From a bacterium BMS3Bbin07 (GTDB lineage: Bacteria; Nitrospirota; Thermodesulfovibrionia; Thermodesulfovibrionales; JdFR-85): a stretch of 5,905 bases of DNA. A program made the translations under genes and the position numbers. The DNA is taken from positions 1 through 5,905 of the forward strand of contig BDTQ01000254.1 of the NCBI GenBank assembly GCA_002898135.1, in the 5' to 3' direction. Within the stretch, counting starts at the first letter, position 1. The number at the start of each line of letters is the position of its first letter. Shown here piece by piece: positions 1 to 5,253 of the stretch. The notes below the pieces were generated by a model. That model saw only the letters and a program-made list of their open reading frames with translations, did no database searches and was not told the DNA's origin.

Positions 1-704
1 AGGCAATCCTGCTTGAAATACCAATGAGCATTGAAGGGATGCAGGAGGCGATCTTAAAGAGCGTTGAGATAAACCGCAAGGAAAACGGATATATCCGTCT
101 CATTGTCACAAGGGGAGAGGGGCCTCTCGGTATAGACCCGTCGTCATGCGAAAGGGCGATGGTGATAATCATCGTTGCCGACATTCAGTTATACCCTGAG
201 GAATATTACGAGGATGGAATCGAGATAATCACTGCTTCATCCCGACGCATATCCTCGGACAGCCTTGACCCCAGGATAAAGTCATTAAACTACCTCAACA
301 ATATTATGGCAAAGATCGAGGCTGAGCAGGCCGGCTGCCTTGAGGCCGTTATGCTTAACAGGGAAGGATTTGTGGCGGAATGCACAGGAGACAATATCTT
401 TATTATGAAAGACTCCGAGCTCCTTACTCCTGCCCCCTGTCATGGTGCCCTTGACGGTATCACCAGGAAGACGGTGATGGAGATAGCTGAAACCCTTGGC
501 ATCAGAAGTCGTGAAACAACCCTCACCCGTTATGACCTGTATAACGCAGAGGAATGCTTTATGACAGGTACCGGGGCTGAAATCATTGCCGTCATAAAGA
601 TTGACGGCAGGGTTATCGGCAACGGAACTCCGGGAAGGGGAACCCGGATGCTGACAAAGAGATTTAAACAGAAGATATTGGAGCAGCAGGGCCAAATAGT
701 CTAA
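1..704 (+). CDS. ilvE: Branched-chain amino acid aminotransferase, 5'-truncated by window edge
   Basis: This is a PLP-dependent class IV aminotransferase that moves amino groups between glutamate and the 2-oxo acids of leucine, isoleucine and valine, in the cytoplasm. The reading frame is open from the first bases of the window and encodes AILLEIP before the ATG at base 24, so that ATG is internal. About 233 residues are present and roughly 60-70 N-terminal residues are missing compared with the usual length of about 300. The segment DPRIKSLNYLNN (from about base 267) carries the expected PLP-binding lysine. The class IV signature follows: ECTGDNIFI, then TPAP and LDGITRK; GTGAEI lies nearer the C-terminus. 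The gene converges on the nif genes and is probably a chromosomal neighbour with no direct role in nitrogen fixation. A D-amino-acid aminotransferase is a less likely alternative. Confidence 0.9.
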   Translation, partial: AILLEIPMSIEGMQEAILKSVEINRKENGYIRLIVTRGEGPLGIDPSSCERAMVIIIVADIQLYPEEYYEDGIEIITASSRRISSDSLDPRIKSLNYLNNIMAKIEAEQAGCLEAVMLNREGFVAECTGDNIFIMKDSELLTPAPCHGALDGITRKTVMEIAETLGIRSRETTLTRYDLYNAEECFMTGTGAEIIAVIKIDGRVIGNGTPGRGTRMLTKRFKQKILEQQGQIV

Positions 705-717
705 CCAAATAGTCTAA
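692..717. repeat. Tandem 13-bp duplication at the ilvE stop codon
   Basis: Two perfect, directly adjacent copies of CCAAATAGTCTAA occupy 692-704 and 705-717. The ilvE stop codon TAA is the last three bases of the first copy. The second copy is therefore untranslated, and ilvE reads normally to its end. It looks like a recent slippage duplication. Confidence 0.9.
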
Positions 718-723
718 AATGTA

Positions 724-758
724 ACCCCGGGCAACAGTGATTTCACTGTTCCCGGGGT
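724..758. terminator. Strong hairpin between convergent ilvE and fdxB, likely two-way terminator
   Basis: The left arm at 724-740 (ACCCCGGG, one unpaired C, then AACAGTGA) pairs with the right arm at 743-758 (TCACTGTTCCCGGGGT), leaving a two-base loop. That gives 16 base pairs with a single bulge. It lies 19 bases after the ilvE stop and 24 bases after the fdxB stop read on the minus strand. No clean T-run follows on the plus strand, and only a weak T-rich stretch (TTACATTTT) follows on the minus strand. The hairpin is certain; its role as a terminator is inferred from position. Confidence 0.75.
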
Positions 759-782
759 CTCCTCAACGCAACTTCAAATCAA

Positions 783-1061
783 TCATATCTCTACATGTAC
801 ATGGCATTTCCTTGTGCATATCTTGGAGCATGCCGCGCAGCCGATACAGTCATCCGGATTTGCAACAGACATCACCTTGTTACCCATATCGTCTCCATAA
901 TCATCCTCACCCTCAAAGGGTTTTTCAATGAGCTCAAGGACATTCCTGCTACAAACCTTATAGCAGCGTCCGCAACCCAGACATTTTTCAACATCAATTG
1001 ATTCGATAAACCTCGGGGTCCACGGCGTGCCACCCCTTGTTAAACAACTTGCCTGTGCCAT
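783..1061 (-). CDS. fdxB: Nif-associated 2[4Fe-4S] ferredoxin (ferredoxin III type)
   Basis: This is a soluble cytoplasmic electron carrier of 92 residues. Two complete CxxCxxCxxxC motifs are visible: Cys27, 30, 33 and 37 (CLGCGRCYKVC) and Cys72, 75, 78 and 82 (CIGCAACSKIC). They are separated by an acidic linker (EGEDDYGDDMG) typical of the nif-specific FdxB family. Extra cysteines are at 6 and 86. The opening segment TPRFIESIDVEKCLGCGRC also fits this family. A possible upstream TTG at 1106 would add 15 residues, but the ATG at 1061 has a ribosome binding site 7 bases upstream and is preferred. It is the last gene of the nif run, 73 bases after nifI2. Its likely job is electron supply to nitrogenase or to FeMo-cofactor synthesis; the exact partner is not shown by sequence. 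Confidence 0.93.
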   Translation of the reverse strand: MAQASCLTRGGTPWTPRFIESIDVEKCLGCGRCYKVCSRNVLELIEKPFEGEDDYGDDMGNKVMSVANPDDCIGCAACSKICTRKCHVHVEI

Positions 1062-1067
1062 AAACCT

Positions 1068-1074
1068 TCTCCTT
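1068..1074 (-). promoter_or_regulatory. Ribosome binding site deciding the fdxB start
   Basis: The minus strand reads AAGGAGA here, with its GGAG core 7 bases before the ATG at 1061. This supports the 92-residue product over a longer TTG-initiated one. Confidence 0.8.
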
Positions 1075-1120
1075 TCCCGGAAAGCATTAAAAAATAAAAG
1101 TCTCAATCAGCCTGCAAGTA

Positions 1121-1126
1121 ATTATA
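1121..1126 (-). promoter_or_regulatory. Possible -10 element of an internal fdxB promoter
   Basis: The minus strand carries a perfect TATAAT in the AT-rich gap between nifI2 and fdxB, about 60 bases before the fdxB start. At 17-base spacing the -35 position reads GAGGCA, matching TTGACA at only 3 of 6 bases. A chance match in AT-rich DNA is quite possible. Confidence 0.25.
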
Positions 1127-1134
1127 CTCGAAAA

Positions 1135-1551
1135 TTAAGCTATTGCCTCTCCATCCATCTCTCCTGTCCTTATCCTCACAGCACCGCCTATCGGTGCAAC
1201 AAAAATCTTTCCATCTCCGTGCTTGCCCGTATAGCCGACCTTGATTATTGATTTAACAATCTTGGTGACCACATCATCGGGCACCACTATTGTAAGCATC
1301 CTCTTGGGTACGTAAAGGGCCACCTTCGGCAGTGTATGCTCGAGGGCATAAGTGGAAGGTGTAGGTTTCAGTTTAGCCGCAGTACAGTAGCTATCCGGCA
1401 TCTCCGAGTCCATCTCTGCACACATGGCCCCTTTCTGCTTTCCCCTTCCATCAACGCTCTGAATCGTAAGTGATGGATATCCGAGATCCTCGAGAACCTG
1501 CTTGATTTCGGGGACCTTGTCTCTCCGGATAATTGCAACAATCTCTTTCAT
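1135..1551 (-). CDS. nifI2: Nitrogenase regulatory PII-like protein NifI2
   Basis: This 138-residue PII-superfamily protein works with NifI1. In methanogens the NifI1-NifI2 complex binds dinitrogenase and blocks its activity when ammonium is available, and 2-oxoglutarate relieves the block. The N-terminal strand MKEIVAIIRRDK, the T-loop base GRGKQKG (residues 35-41) and the B-loop TGKHGDGKIFV (108-118) are the PII landmarks. The T-loop region, about 42-80, is clearly longer than in GlnB, which marks NifI2 rather than GlnB or GlnK. The conserved-looking tail RIRTGEMDGEAIA is also present. The start overlaps the nifI1 stop as ATGA (1548-1551). It has its own GGAGG 7 bases upstream inside nifI1, so the two proteins are probably made by coupled translation. 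Confidence 0.93.
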   Translation of the reverse strand: MKEIVAIIRRDKVPEIKQVLEDLGYPSLTIQSVDGRGKQKGAMCAEMDSEMPDSYCTAAKLKPTPSTYALEHTLPKVALYVPKRMLTIVVPDDVVTKIVKSIIKVGYTGKHGDGKIFVAPIGGAVRIRTGEMDGEAIA

Positions 1552-1865
1552 AGGCCTTCCTCCCCGGTCCTGACGGTATAGGCGGTATCCACCGGGCTGA
1601 CAAATATCTTACCGTCACCGATAAACCCGGTCTTCGCCTTTTCGTGTATTAATTTTACCACCTTCTTTTCGTCCTCATCATCAATAACTATCATGAGCAG
1701 TGTCTTTGGAAGTTCATCGTAATGCACTGGACCTACCTGAAGTCCCTTCTGCTTCCCCCTTCCAAATACCGGCATCTTTGTAACGGATGGAAACCCTGCC
1801 CCTTCCAATGCCAAGACCACTTCCTGCTCCTTTTCCGGTCTTATAAACGCCCTGATCATCTTCAT
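1548..1865 (-). CDS. nifI1: Nitrogenase regulatory PII-like protein NifI1
   Basis: This 105-residue PII-family protein is the partner of NifI2 in ammonia-dependent switch-off of nitrogenase. Visible landmarks are the opening MKMIRAFIRPEKE, the T-loop base FGRGKQKG (34-41), a short T-loop ending HYDELPK (48-54), and the B-loop TGFIGDGKIFV (79-89), followed by the C-terminal YTVRTGEEG. Aligning the LPK motif with GlnB places a valine (47) where GlnB has the uridylylated Tyr51. Control by a GlnD-type uridylyltransferase at that site is therefore not expected, as is usual for NifI1. The start has AAGGAGG (1875-1881) 9 bases upstream. The order nifI1 then nifI2 is canonical, but the pair lies after nifX rather than between nifH and nifD. 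Confidence 0.93.
   Translation of the reverse strand: MKMIRAFIRPEKEQEVVLALEGAGFPSVTKMPVFGRGKQKGLQVGPVHYDELPKTLLMIVIDDEDEKKVVKLIHEKAKTGFIGDGKIFVSPVDTAYTVRTGEEGL
1559..1563 (-). promoter_or_regulatory. nifI2 ribosome binding site inside the nifI1 3' end
   Basis: GGAGG on the minus strand lies 7 bases before the nifI2 ATG and within the last codons of nifI1. It supports coupled or independent initiation of nifI2 at the 4-base overlap. Confidence 0.75.
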
Positions 1866-1904
1866 CTTTTTTTTCCTCCTTGGTTATTGTTTGGTGTTTT
1901 GTTC

Positions 1905-1941
1905 CAGGAGCAGCAGTATAAACCGATATGCTGCCACCCTG
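1905..1941 (-). promoter_or_regulatory. Imperfect hairpin in the nifX-nifI1 gap
   Basis: GCAGCA (1910-1915) plus TAT (1917-1919) pairs with ATA plus TGCTGC (1926-1934) around a six-base loop, with one bulged G. An outer CAGG/CCTG pairing (1905-1908 with 1938-1941) extends it. No T-run follows on the minus strand, so it does not look like an intrinsic terminator. It could affect mRNA processing or stability between the assembly genes and the regulator genes. The function is unknown. Confidence 0.45.
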
Positions 1942-1955
1942 TATACTCTTGTTCT

Positions 1956-2351
1956 TCAGTCACTGTTCAACGCTTTTTTAAGCCACGGCGGTGGAGATGT
2001 TTTCACGGCCTCAAGGAGTTTTTTCAGGGCATCCTCAATGGCAATCACCTCTTTAACCTTTACGGGCATTATGCCCTTTCTCGCAAGCCTTGCGGCTGAT
2101 GGACCCCCGATATCCGTAAGGTATATAATCTTGCAGTCCGCAAGCTTTTCCACTTTACTCTGCACCTTGTCCTCGTGTATCTGTCCCTTTCCCTTTGTCT
2201 CCTCTATCTCTAAATCCCTGCCTTCGGCAAACTTCCTCATCTCGATGAATTGATAAGCATCTCTTGTCAGTTCATATATGGCAAACTTACCAGCCCTGCC
2301 AAAATGCTCGTCAACATTTACACCGTCTGTTGTTGCAAATGCTATCTTCAT
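1956..2351 (-). CDS. nifX: FeMo-cofactor carrier/assembly protein NifX
   Basis: This is a 131-residue protein of the dinitrogenase iron-molybdenum cofactor biosynthesis family (NifX/NafY/NifB C-terminal domain). NifX binds cofactor precursor and passes it between NifB, NifEN and the MoFe protein in the cytoplasm. The opening KIAFATTDGVNVDEHFG and the core CKIIYLTDIGGPSAARLARK with GIMPVKV are the family's clearest conserved blocks. The end TSPPPWLKKAL is also typical of NifX. It is somewhat shorter than the Azotobacter protein (about 158 residues), and nearly the whole chain is the single domain. A GTG one codon upstream (2354) is possible but lies only 3 bases from the Shine-Dalgarno sequence, so the ATG at 2351 is preferred. 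It follows nifEN by 56 bases, matching the common E-N-X order. Confidence 0.93.
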   Translation of the reverse strand: MKIAFATTDGVNVDEHFGRAGKFAIYELTRDAYQFIEMRKFAEGRDLEIEETKGKGQIHEDKVQSKVEKLADCKIIYLTDIGGPSAARLARKGIMPVKVKEVIAIEDALKKLLEAVKTSPPPWLKKALNSD

Positions 2352-2357
2352 CACCGT

Positions 2358-2365
2358 CCTCCTTT
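2358..2365 (-). promoter_or_regulatory. Ribosome binding site deciding the nifX start
   Basis: AAAGGAGG on the minus strand is 6 bases from the ATG at 2351 and only 3 bases from the alternative GTG at 2354. The ATG is therefore the better start. Confidence 0.8.
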
Positions 2366-2407
2366 ACTTTAATTAATCAAGACACTAACTTTAAATCGAC
2401 AAACCCG

Positions 2408-5125
2408 TTATAAATCATCCTGAAACAGCAGATTTGCCATCTCGTTAATCATCACAAGCGTCCCTCTATAACCTATGGCAATCCTTGAATTATTCCCCAA
2501 CACCTTGTACACGGGAAACCCCGTCTGATATAACGGTACGCCAAGCCTCTTTGCCGTATCCGTTCCATGAGAGCTTGCAATCAAAAGATCAAAATCCCCG
2601 TCTATTGAAAAAAAGTCGCCAACATGGACATTCTTTGCATAAATTCTCCCTGCAGATTCCGTACGGGACGGAACAACCGAAAGTCCAACTTCAGCACCCA
2701 TCTCACTGAGCGCCTTTGAGACCTGGACCGACAGATCAGGCTCCAGGGCCATACAGACCCGTTTGCCGCCGAAATAGAAATGAGCATCCCTCATTCCGTC
2801 AATCAGCACCCTTCGCTGCCTTTCATATTTAGCAGGCATCTGCCCGCCACTCAGGGCTGAAAGCGTTTCCATGAATGCATCCACTCCCTGAAGACCGGAA
2901 AGGCTCTCAAACATGGTGTATTCAATGCCAAAACTCTCTTTCAAAAGCCTTGCCGGCCCTTCCATACTCATCCCTATCGCTATGGTAAATCCGGAACTAC
3001 CCATCGTCTCAATCTCGCTCGTCCTTGTACCACCGGAAGAGAGTGCCGAGAATTCCTGTCTACTCCCGTCAAGTGCGGAAAGGTCGGGCAGGATAACCGG
3101 GGTCAAGCCAAAAGATTCTATCACCTCACGCAACTCCGTAAAGTCTGCAGGAGTCAGGTGCGAGCCAACAAGGACATTTACCTTACAGTTCCTGCCCGGA
3201 AGCCCGGCATCAGGAGAGACTGTACAATCTTCTACTTCACCCTTCAGCCTTCTGCCTTCAGCCTTCCGTCCTCTGTCCTCTGCCTTCCGTCTTCTAACTA
3301 CAGACTCAAGAATTGCCTCTACCGCCTTTGCATATCCCGTCTCCAGACCACCTTCATAGTCTGGCGTGGAGACATAGACAATTTGCCGTTTACCATTTTT
3401 CAGTTTCCATCTTTTTATCGTACCCGCCACATCATCACCCTTGACCTCTGAAAGTCCTGTGGTAAGGACACCTATCAGGTCCGGCTGCTGTTTTTCAATA
3501 ACCCCTTCAACAACCGTGATCAAGTTTTCCTCACTACCCATTACAACATCCTCTGTAAAGAGTTTTGTGCTCATCAGTGCAATGGGCTCTCTGAAGTGTT
3601 TTGTTATAAGCACCTTTGCAAGGAAATTGCAGCCCTGCGCCCCGTGAATAACCGGGAGCGCCCAGTCTACCCCCTGCAGGGCAATTGCAGCCCCTATGGA
3701 CTGGGAGTGCTTTAAGGGGTTTATCAACACATCCCTGTCAGCTTTAGTCTTCAAAGGGGCAGAAACAGTTTGCCCGCCGGGTGCTGATACGCAAACATCT
3801 TTACCATTGAAAAACCTGACACTGTTACTTATCTGCTCTGCAAGATTTACAAGCCCGTCATATCCGGCATAGGCAGTGTGTCTCTCCTGATTCACATCCA
3901 CAAAAGGAAACCCCTCTTTCATGGCAAGATAGAGGTTACGGCCGCCTGCAACAAGCATATCCGCCCCCCTCTCCTTCATAAGCTTCCTCAGGTTTGCCGG
4001 AGCAACATCCTCAATAAGAGGTGCATCCCTGCCAAGTATGGCCTTCATCTTCTCCTCATCCTCAACAGTGCTCTTCTTTGTACCCACTGCAACTATCTCT
4101 ATCCCGAGATCCTGAAGGGCAGAGATAAAAGACCAGCTCTTGACTCCACCCGTATAGAGCACGGCCTTCATGCCCCGCAGATGAGCATATTTTTTCAGTT
4201 TTTCTCCAAGCCCGGTCTCTTCACTTTCAATAACTTCGTCGATCTTCTGTGCCAAGTCAAAGTCGCCCCGGTCCTTTAAACGACTTGAACGGCTGAAGCC
4301 GTCCCCCATCCCTCTCAACGCCTTTGCCATCTCTGTTTTGCCAAAAAAGGAGACCTCAACATAGGGTATCCCGTACTTCCTCTCCATCTCCTTGGCAACA
4401 TTCACGAGGGCCCGGCTGCAGACCACTACATTCAGATCTGCCCTGTGTGCATAGGTTATCTCTTCAAATGTTGCATCCCCTGTAATCCTGGACATGATCC
4501 TTATGCCTGCCTTCCTTAGCACAGGCTCAATAAGCCACAGGTCACCTGCAATGTTATACTCCCCGACAAGGTTTATAAATCCCCCCGTGCCGGAGAGGTT
4601 GTCAGGGGGCTCACCTGTACCTATTACAGAATCAAGCAATACCTCCCCCGCTATCCTGTTTCCAAGGTTTTTAGGTCCTACAAACCCCGGAGCATTAACG
4701 GGTATGACCCTTATGCCGCAAGCATCCTCTGCCTTCCTGCAGATAGCATCCAGGTCCTCTCCGATAAGACCGCTTACACACGTGGAGTAGACAAAGATTG
4801 CCTTCGGGTGTACGGACCTGTACGTCTGGACAATGGCATTGAAGAGCCTGGTCTCAGAACCGTAGACAATGTCTATCTCGTCAATATCGGTTGTAAACCC
4901 CAGCTTGAACAGATCACCCCGGGATGATAACGTGCCCCTGCCTTCCCAGGTGTTTCCGCAACACGCTATGGGACCGTGAACAAGATGTGCCGTGTCGGCA
5001 ATGGGCTGAAGCACTATCATTGCCCCGTCAAAGGCACAAGACTCTCCGCCACGGCTCCTGCAGAGTTTTTCCTTTTTCTCCACGCCGCAGCCACTTTCTA
5101 AAAGTTTATCAGTACCGGTTAACAT
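2408..5125 (-). CDS. nifEN: Fused NifE-NifN FeMo-cofactor assembly scaffold
   Basis: This is one 905-residue chain containing both subunits of the scaffold on which the NifB product (L-cluster) is matured to FeMo-cofactor before transfer to the MoFe protein. Residues 1-440 are NifE: Cys30 (ESCAFDGA), Cys55 (HGPIACCG) and Cys116 (VYSTCVSGLIG) match the three NifE ligands of the permanent [4Fe-4S] cluster. LVGEYNIAG, VVVCSRALVNVA and YTGGVKSWS are further NifE blocks. In VNQERHTAYAGYDG the FeMo-cofactor-binding histidine of NifD is replaced by Ala420, which favours NifE over NifD. Residues 445-468 form a linker. Residues 469-905 are NifN: LKHSQSIGAA, GAQGCNFLAK with the fourth ligand Cys499, KHFREP, LTTGLSE and GYRGTL. 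No stop or frameshift separates the halves. A 38-residue basic loop (611-648), encoded partly by a 7-bp repeat, replaces a stretch of about 13 residues in Azotobacter NifN. The ATG at 5125 has AAGGA 9 bases upstream. Confidence 0.95.
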   Translation of the reverse strand: MLTGTDKLLESGCGVEKKEKLCRSRGGESCAFDGAMIVLQPIADTAHLVHGPIACCGNTWEGRGTLSSRGDLFKLGFTTDIDEIDIVYGSETRLFNAIVQTYRSVHPKAIFVYSTCVSGLIGEDLDAICRKAEDACGIRVIPVNAPGFVGPKNLGNRIAGEVLLDSVIGTGEPPDNLSGTGGFINLVGEYNIAGDLWLIEPVLRKAGIRIMSRITGDATFEEITYAHRADLNVVVCSRALVNVAKEMERKYGIPYVEVSFFGKTEMAKALRGMGDGFSRSSRLKDRGDFDLAQKIDEVIESEETGLGEKLKKYAHLRGMKAVLYTGGVKSWSFISALQDLGIEIVAVGTKKSTVEDEEKMKAILGRDAPLIEDVAPANLRKLMKERGADMLVAGGRNLYLAMKEGFPFVDVNQERHTAYAGYDGLVNLAEQISNSVRFFNGKDVCVSAPGGQTVSAPLKTKADRDVLINPLKHSQSIGAAIALQGVDWALPVIHGAQGCNFLAKVLITKHFREPIALMSTKLFTEDVVMGSEENLITVVEGVIEKQQPDLIGVLTTGLSEVKGDDVAGTIKRWKLKNGKRQIVYVSTPDYEGGLETGYAKAVEAILESVVRRRKAEDRGRKAEGRRLKGEVEDCTVSPDAGLPGRNCKVNVLVGSHLTPADFTELREVIESFGLTPVILPDLSALDGSRQEFSALSSGGTRTSEIETMGSSGFTIAIGMSMEGPARLLKESFGIEYTMFESLSGLQGVDAFMETLSALSGGQMPAKYERQRRVLIDGMRDAHFYFGGKRVCMALEPDLSVQVSKALSEMGAEVGLSVVPSRTESAGRIYAKNVHVGDFFSIDGDFDLLIASSHGTDTAKRLGVPLYQTGFPVYKVLGNNSRIAIGYRGTLVMINEMANLLFQDDL
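3241..3303. repeat. Degenerate 7-bp tandem repeat tract inside nifEN
   Basis: Nine consecutive 7-base units can be read on the plus strand: CCTTCAG, CCTTCTG, CCTTCAG, CCTTCCG, TCCTCTG, TCCTCTG, CCTTCCG, TCTTCTA and ACTACAG. Three units make 21 bases, so the tract is translated as a seven-residue peptide repeat (RKAEDRG, RKAEGRR) in a basic surface loop of the NifN half. The units have drifted, most of all at the right-hand end. Confidence 0.85.
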
Positions 5126-5132
5126 TTAACAT
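5109..5132 (-). other. Tiny out-of-frame ORF overlapping the nifEN start
   Basis: A 7-bp direct repeat (AACATTT at 5121-5127 and 5128-5134) places two ATGs 7 bases apart on the minus strand. The upstream one opens MLNVNRY and stops at 5109-5111, overlapping the nifEN start in another frame. The Shine-Dalgarno sequence AAGGA (5135-5139) is only about 2-3 bases from this ATG and 9 bases from the nifEN ATG, so translation of the mini-ORF is doubtful. Confidence 0.25.
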
Positions 5133-5150
5133 TTTCCTTCTGTGTTTTCA

Positions 5151-5195
5151 GACCCTTGAAATATTTTCCTGTCACCCTGAATTTATTTCAGGGTC
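5151..5195 (-). promoter_or_regulatory. Alternative pairing segments in the nifK-nifEN leader
   Basis: On the minus strand, GACCCTGAAATA (5195-5184) can pair with TATTTCAAGGGTC (5163-5151) over 12 base pairs with one bulged A. It overlaps the arm that otherwise forms the hairpin 5175-5193, so the two folds exclude each other. The downstream arm ends about 11 bases before the nifEN Shine-Dalgarno sequence. This could be a chance or degenerate extra arm of the neighbouring repeat, or a leader structure affecting nifEN expression. Confidence 0.35.
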
Positions 5196-5223
5196 TCATT
5201 GCTGAAACAAGTTCAGCATGACA
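5170..5223. repeat. REP-like intergenic repeat with two hairpins
   Basis: Terminal TGTCA (5170-5174) and TGACA (5219-5223) bracket two perfect hairpins. One is CCCTGAA/TTCAGGG (5175-5181 with 5187-5193); the other is GCTGAA/TTCAGC (5201-5206 with 5212-5217). The whole can fold as a three-way junction. Related sequences are, from memory, common dispersed intergenic repeats in many bacterial genomes, and they give rise to spurious peptides like the CHPEFISGS seen on the plus strand here. The element sits between nifK and nifEN. Confidence 0.7.
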
Positions 5224-5253
5224 TGTTACACTGTTTGTACTCCCGGCAAATCC

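Noticed and set aside
24..26. ATG at base 24 as the start of ilvE
   Set aside because: Family-like sequence (AILLEIP) continues upstream in frame, and the remaining protein would lack its N-terminal region.
285..695. Minus-strand ORF of 136 codons opposite ilvE
   Set aside because: It is antisense to strongly conserved aminotransferase sequence, with no recognisable domain.
3241..3303. CRISPR array
   Set aside because: Units are 7 bp with no spacers and lie inside a coding frame; this is a short tandem repeat.
2913..4279. Several plus-strand ORFs opposite nifEN
   Set aside because: All are shadows of the continuous, conserved NifEN frame on the minus strand.
2408..5125. Artefactual joining of nifE and nifN, or an alternative-nitrogenase (Vnf) or NifDK/chlorophyllide-reductase homologue
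   Set aside because: The frame is open with a plausible linker and both halves are complete. NifE and NifN cluster cysteines are all present, and the NifD FeMo-cofactor histidine is replaced by alanine. The adjacent molybdenum-type NifK supports nif rather than vnf.
5126..5253. Sigma-54 (-24/-12) promoter in front of nifEN, and likewise in the nifX-nifI1 gap
   Set aside because: I found no GG-N10-GC arrangement close to the TGGCAC-N5-TTGC consensus on the minus strand of either gap. The nif promoter is probably upstream of the window.
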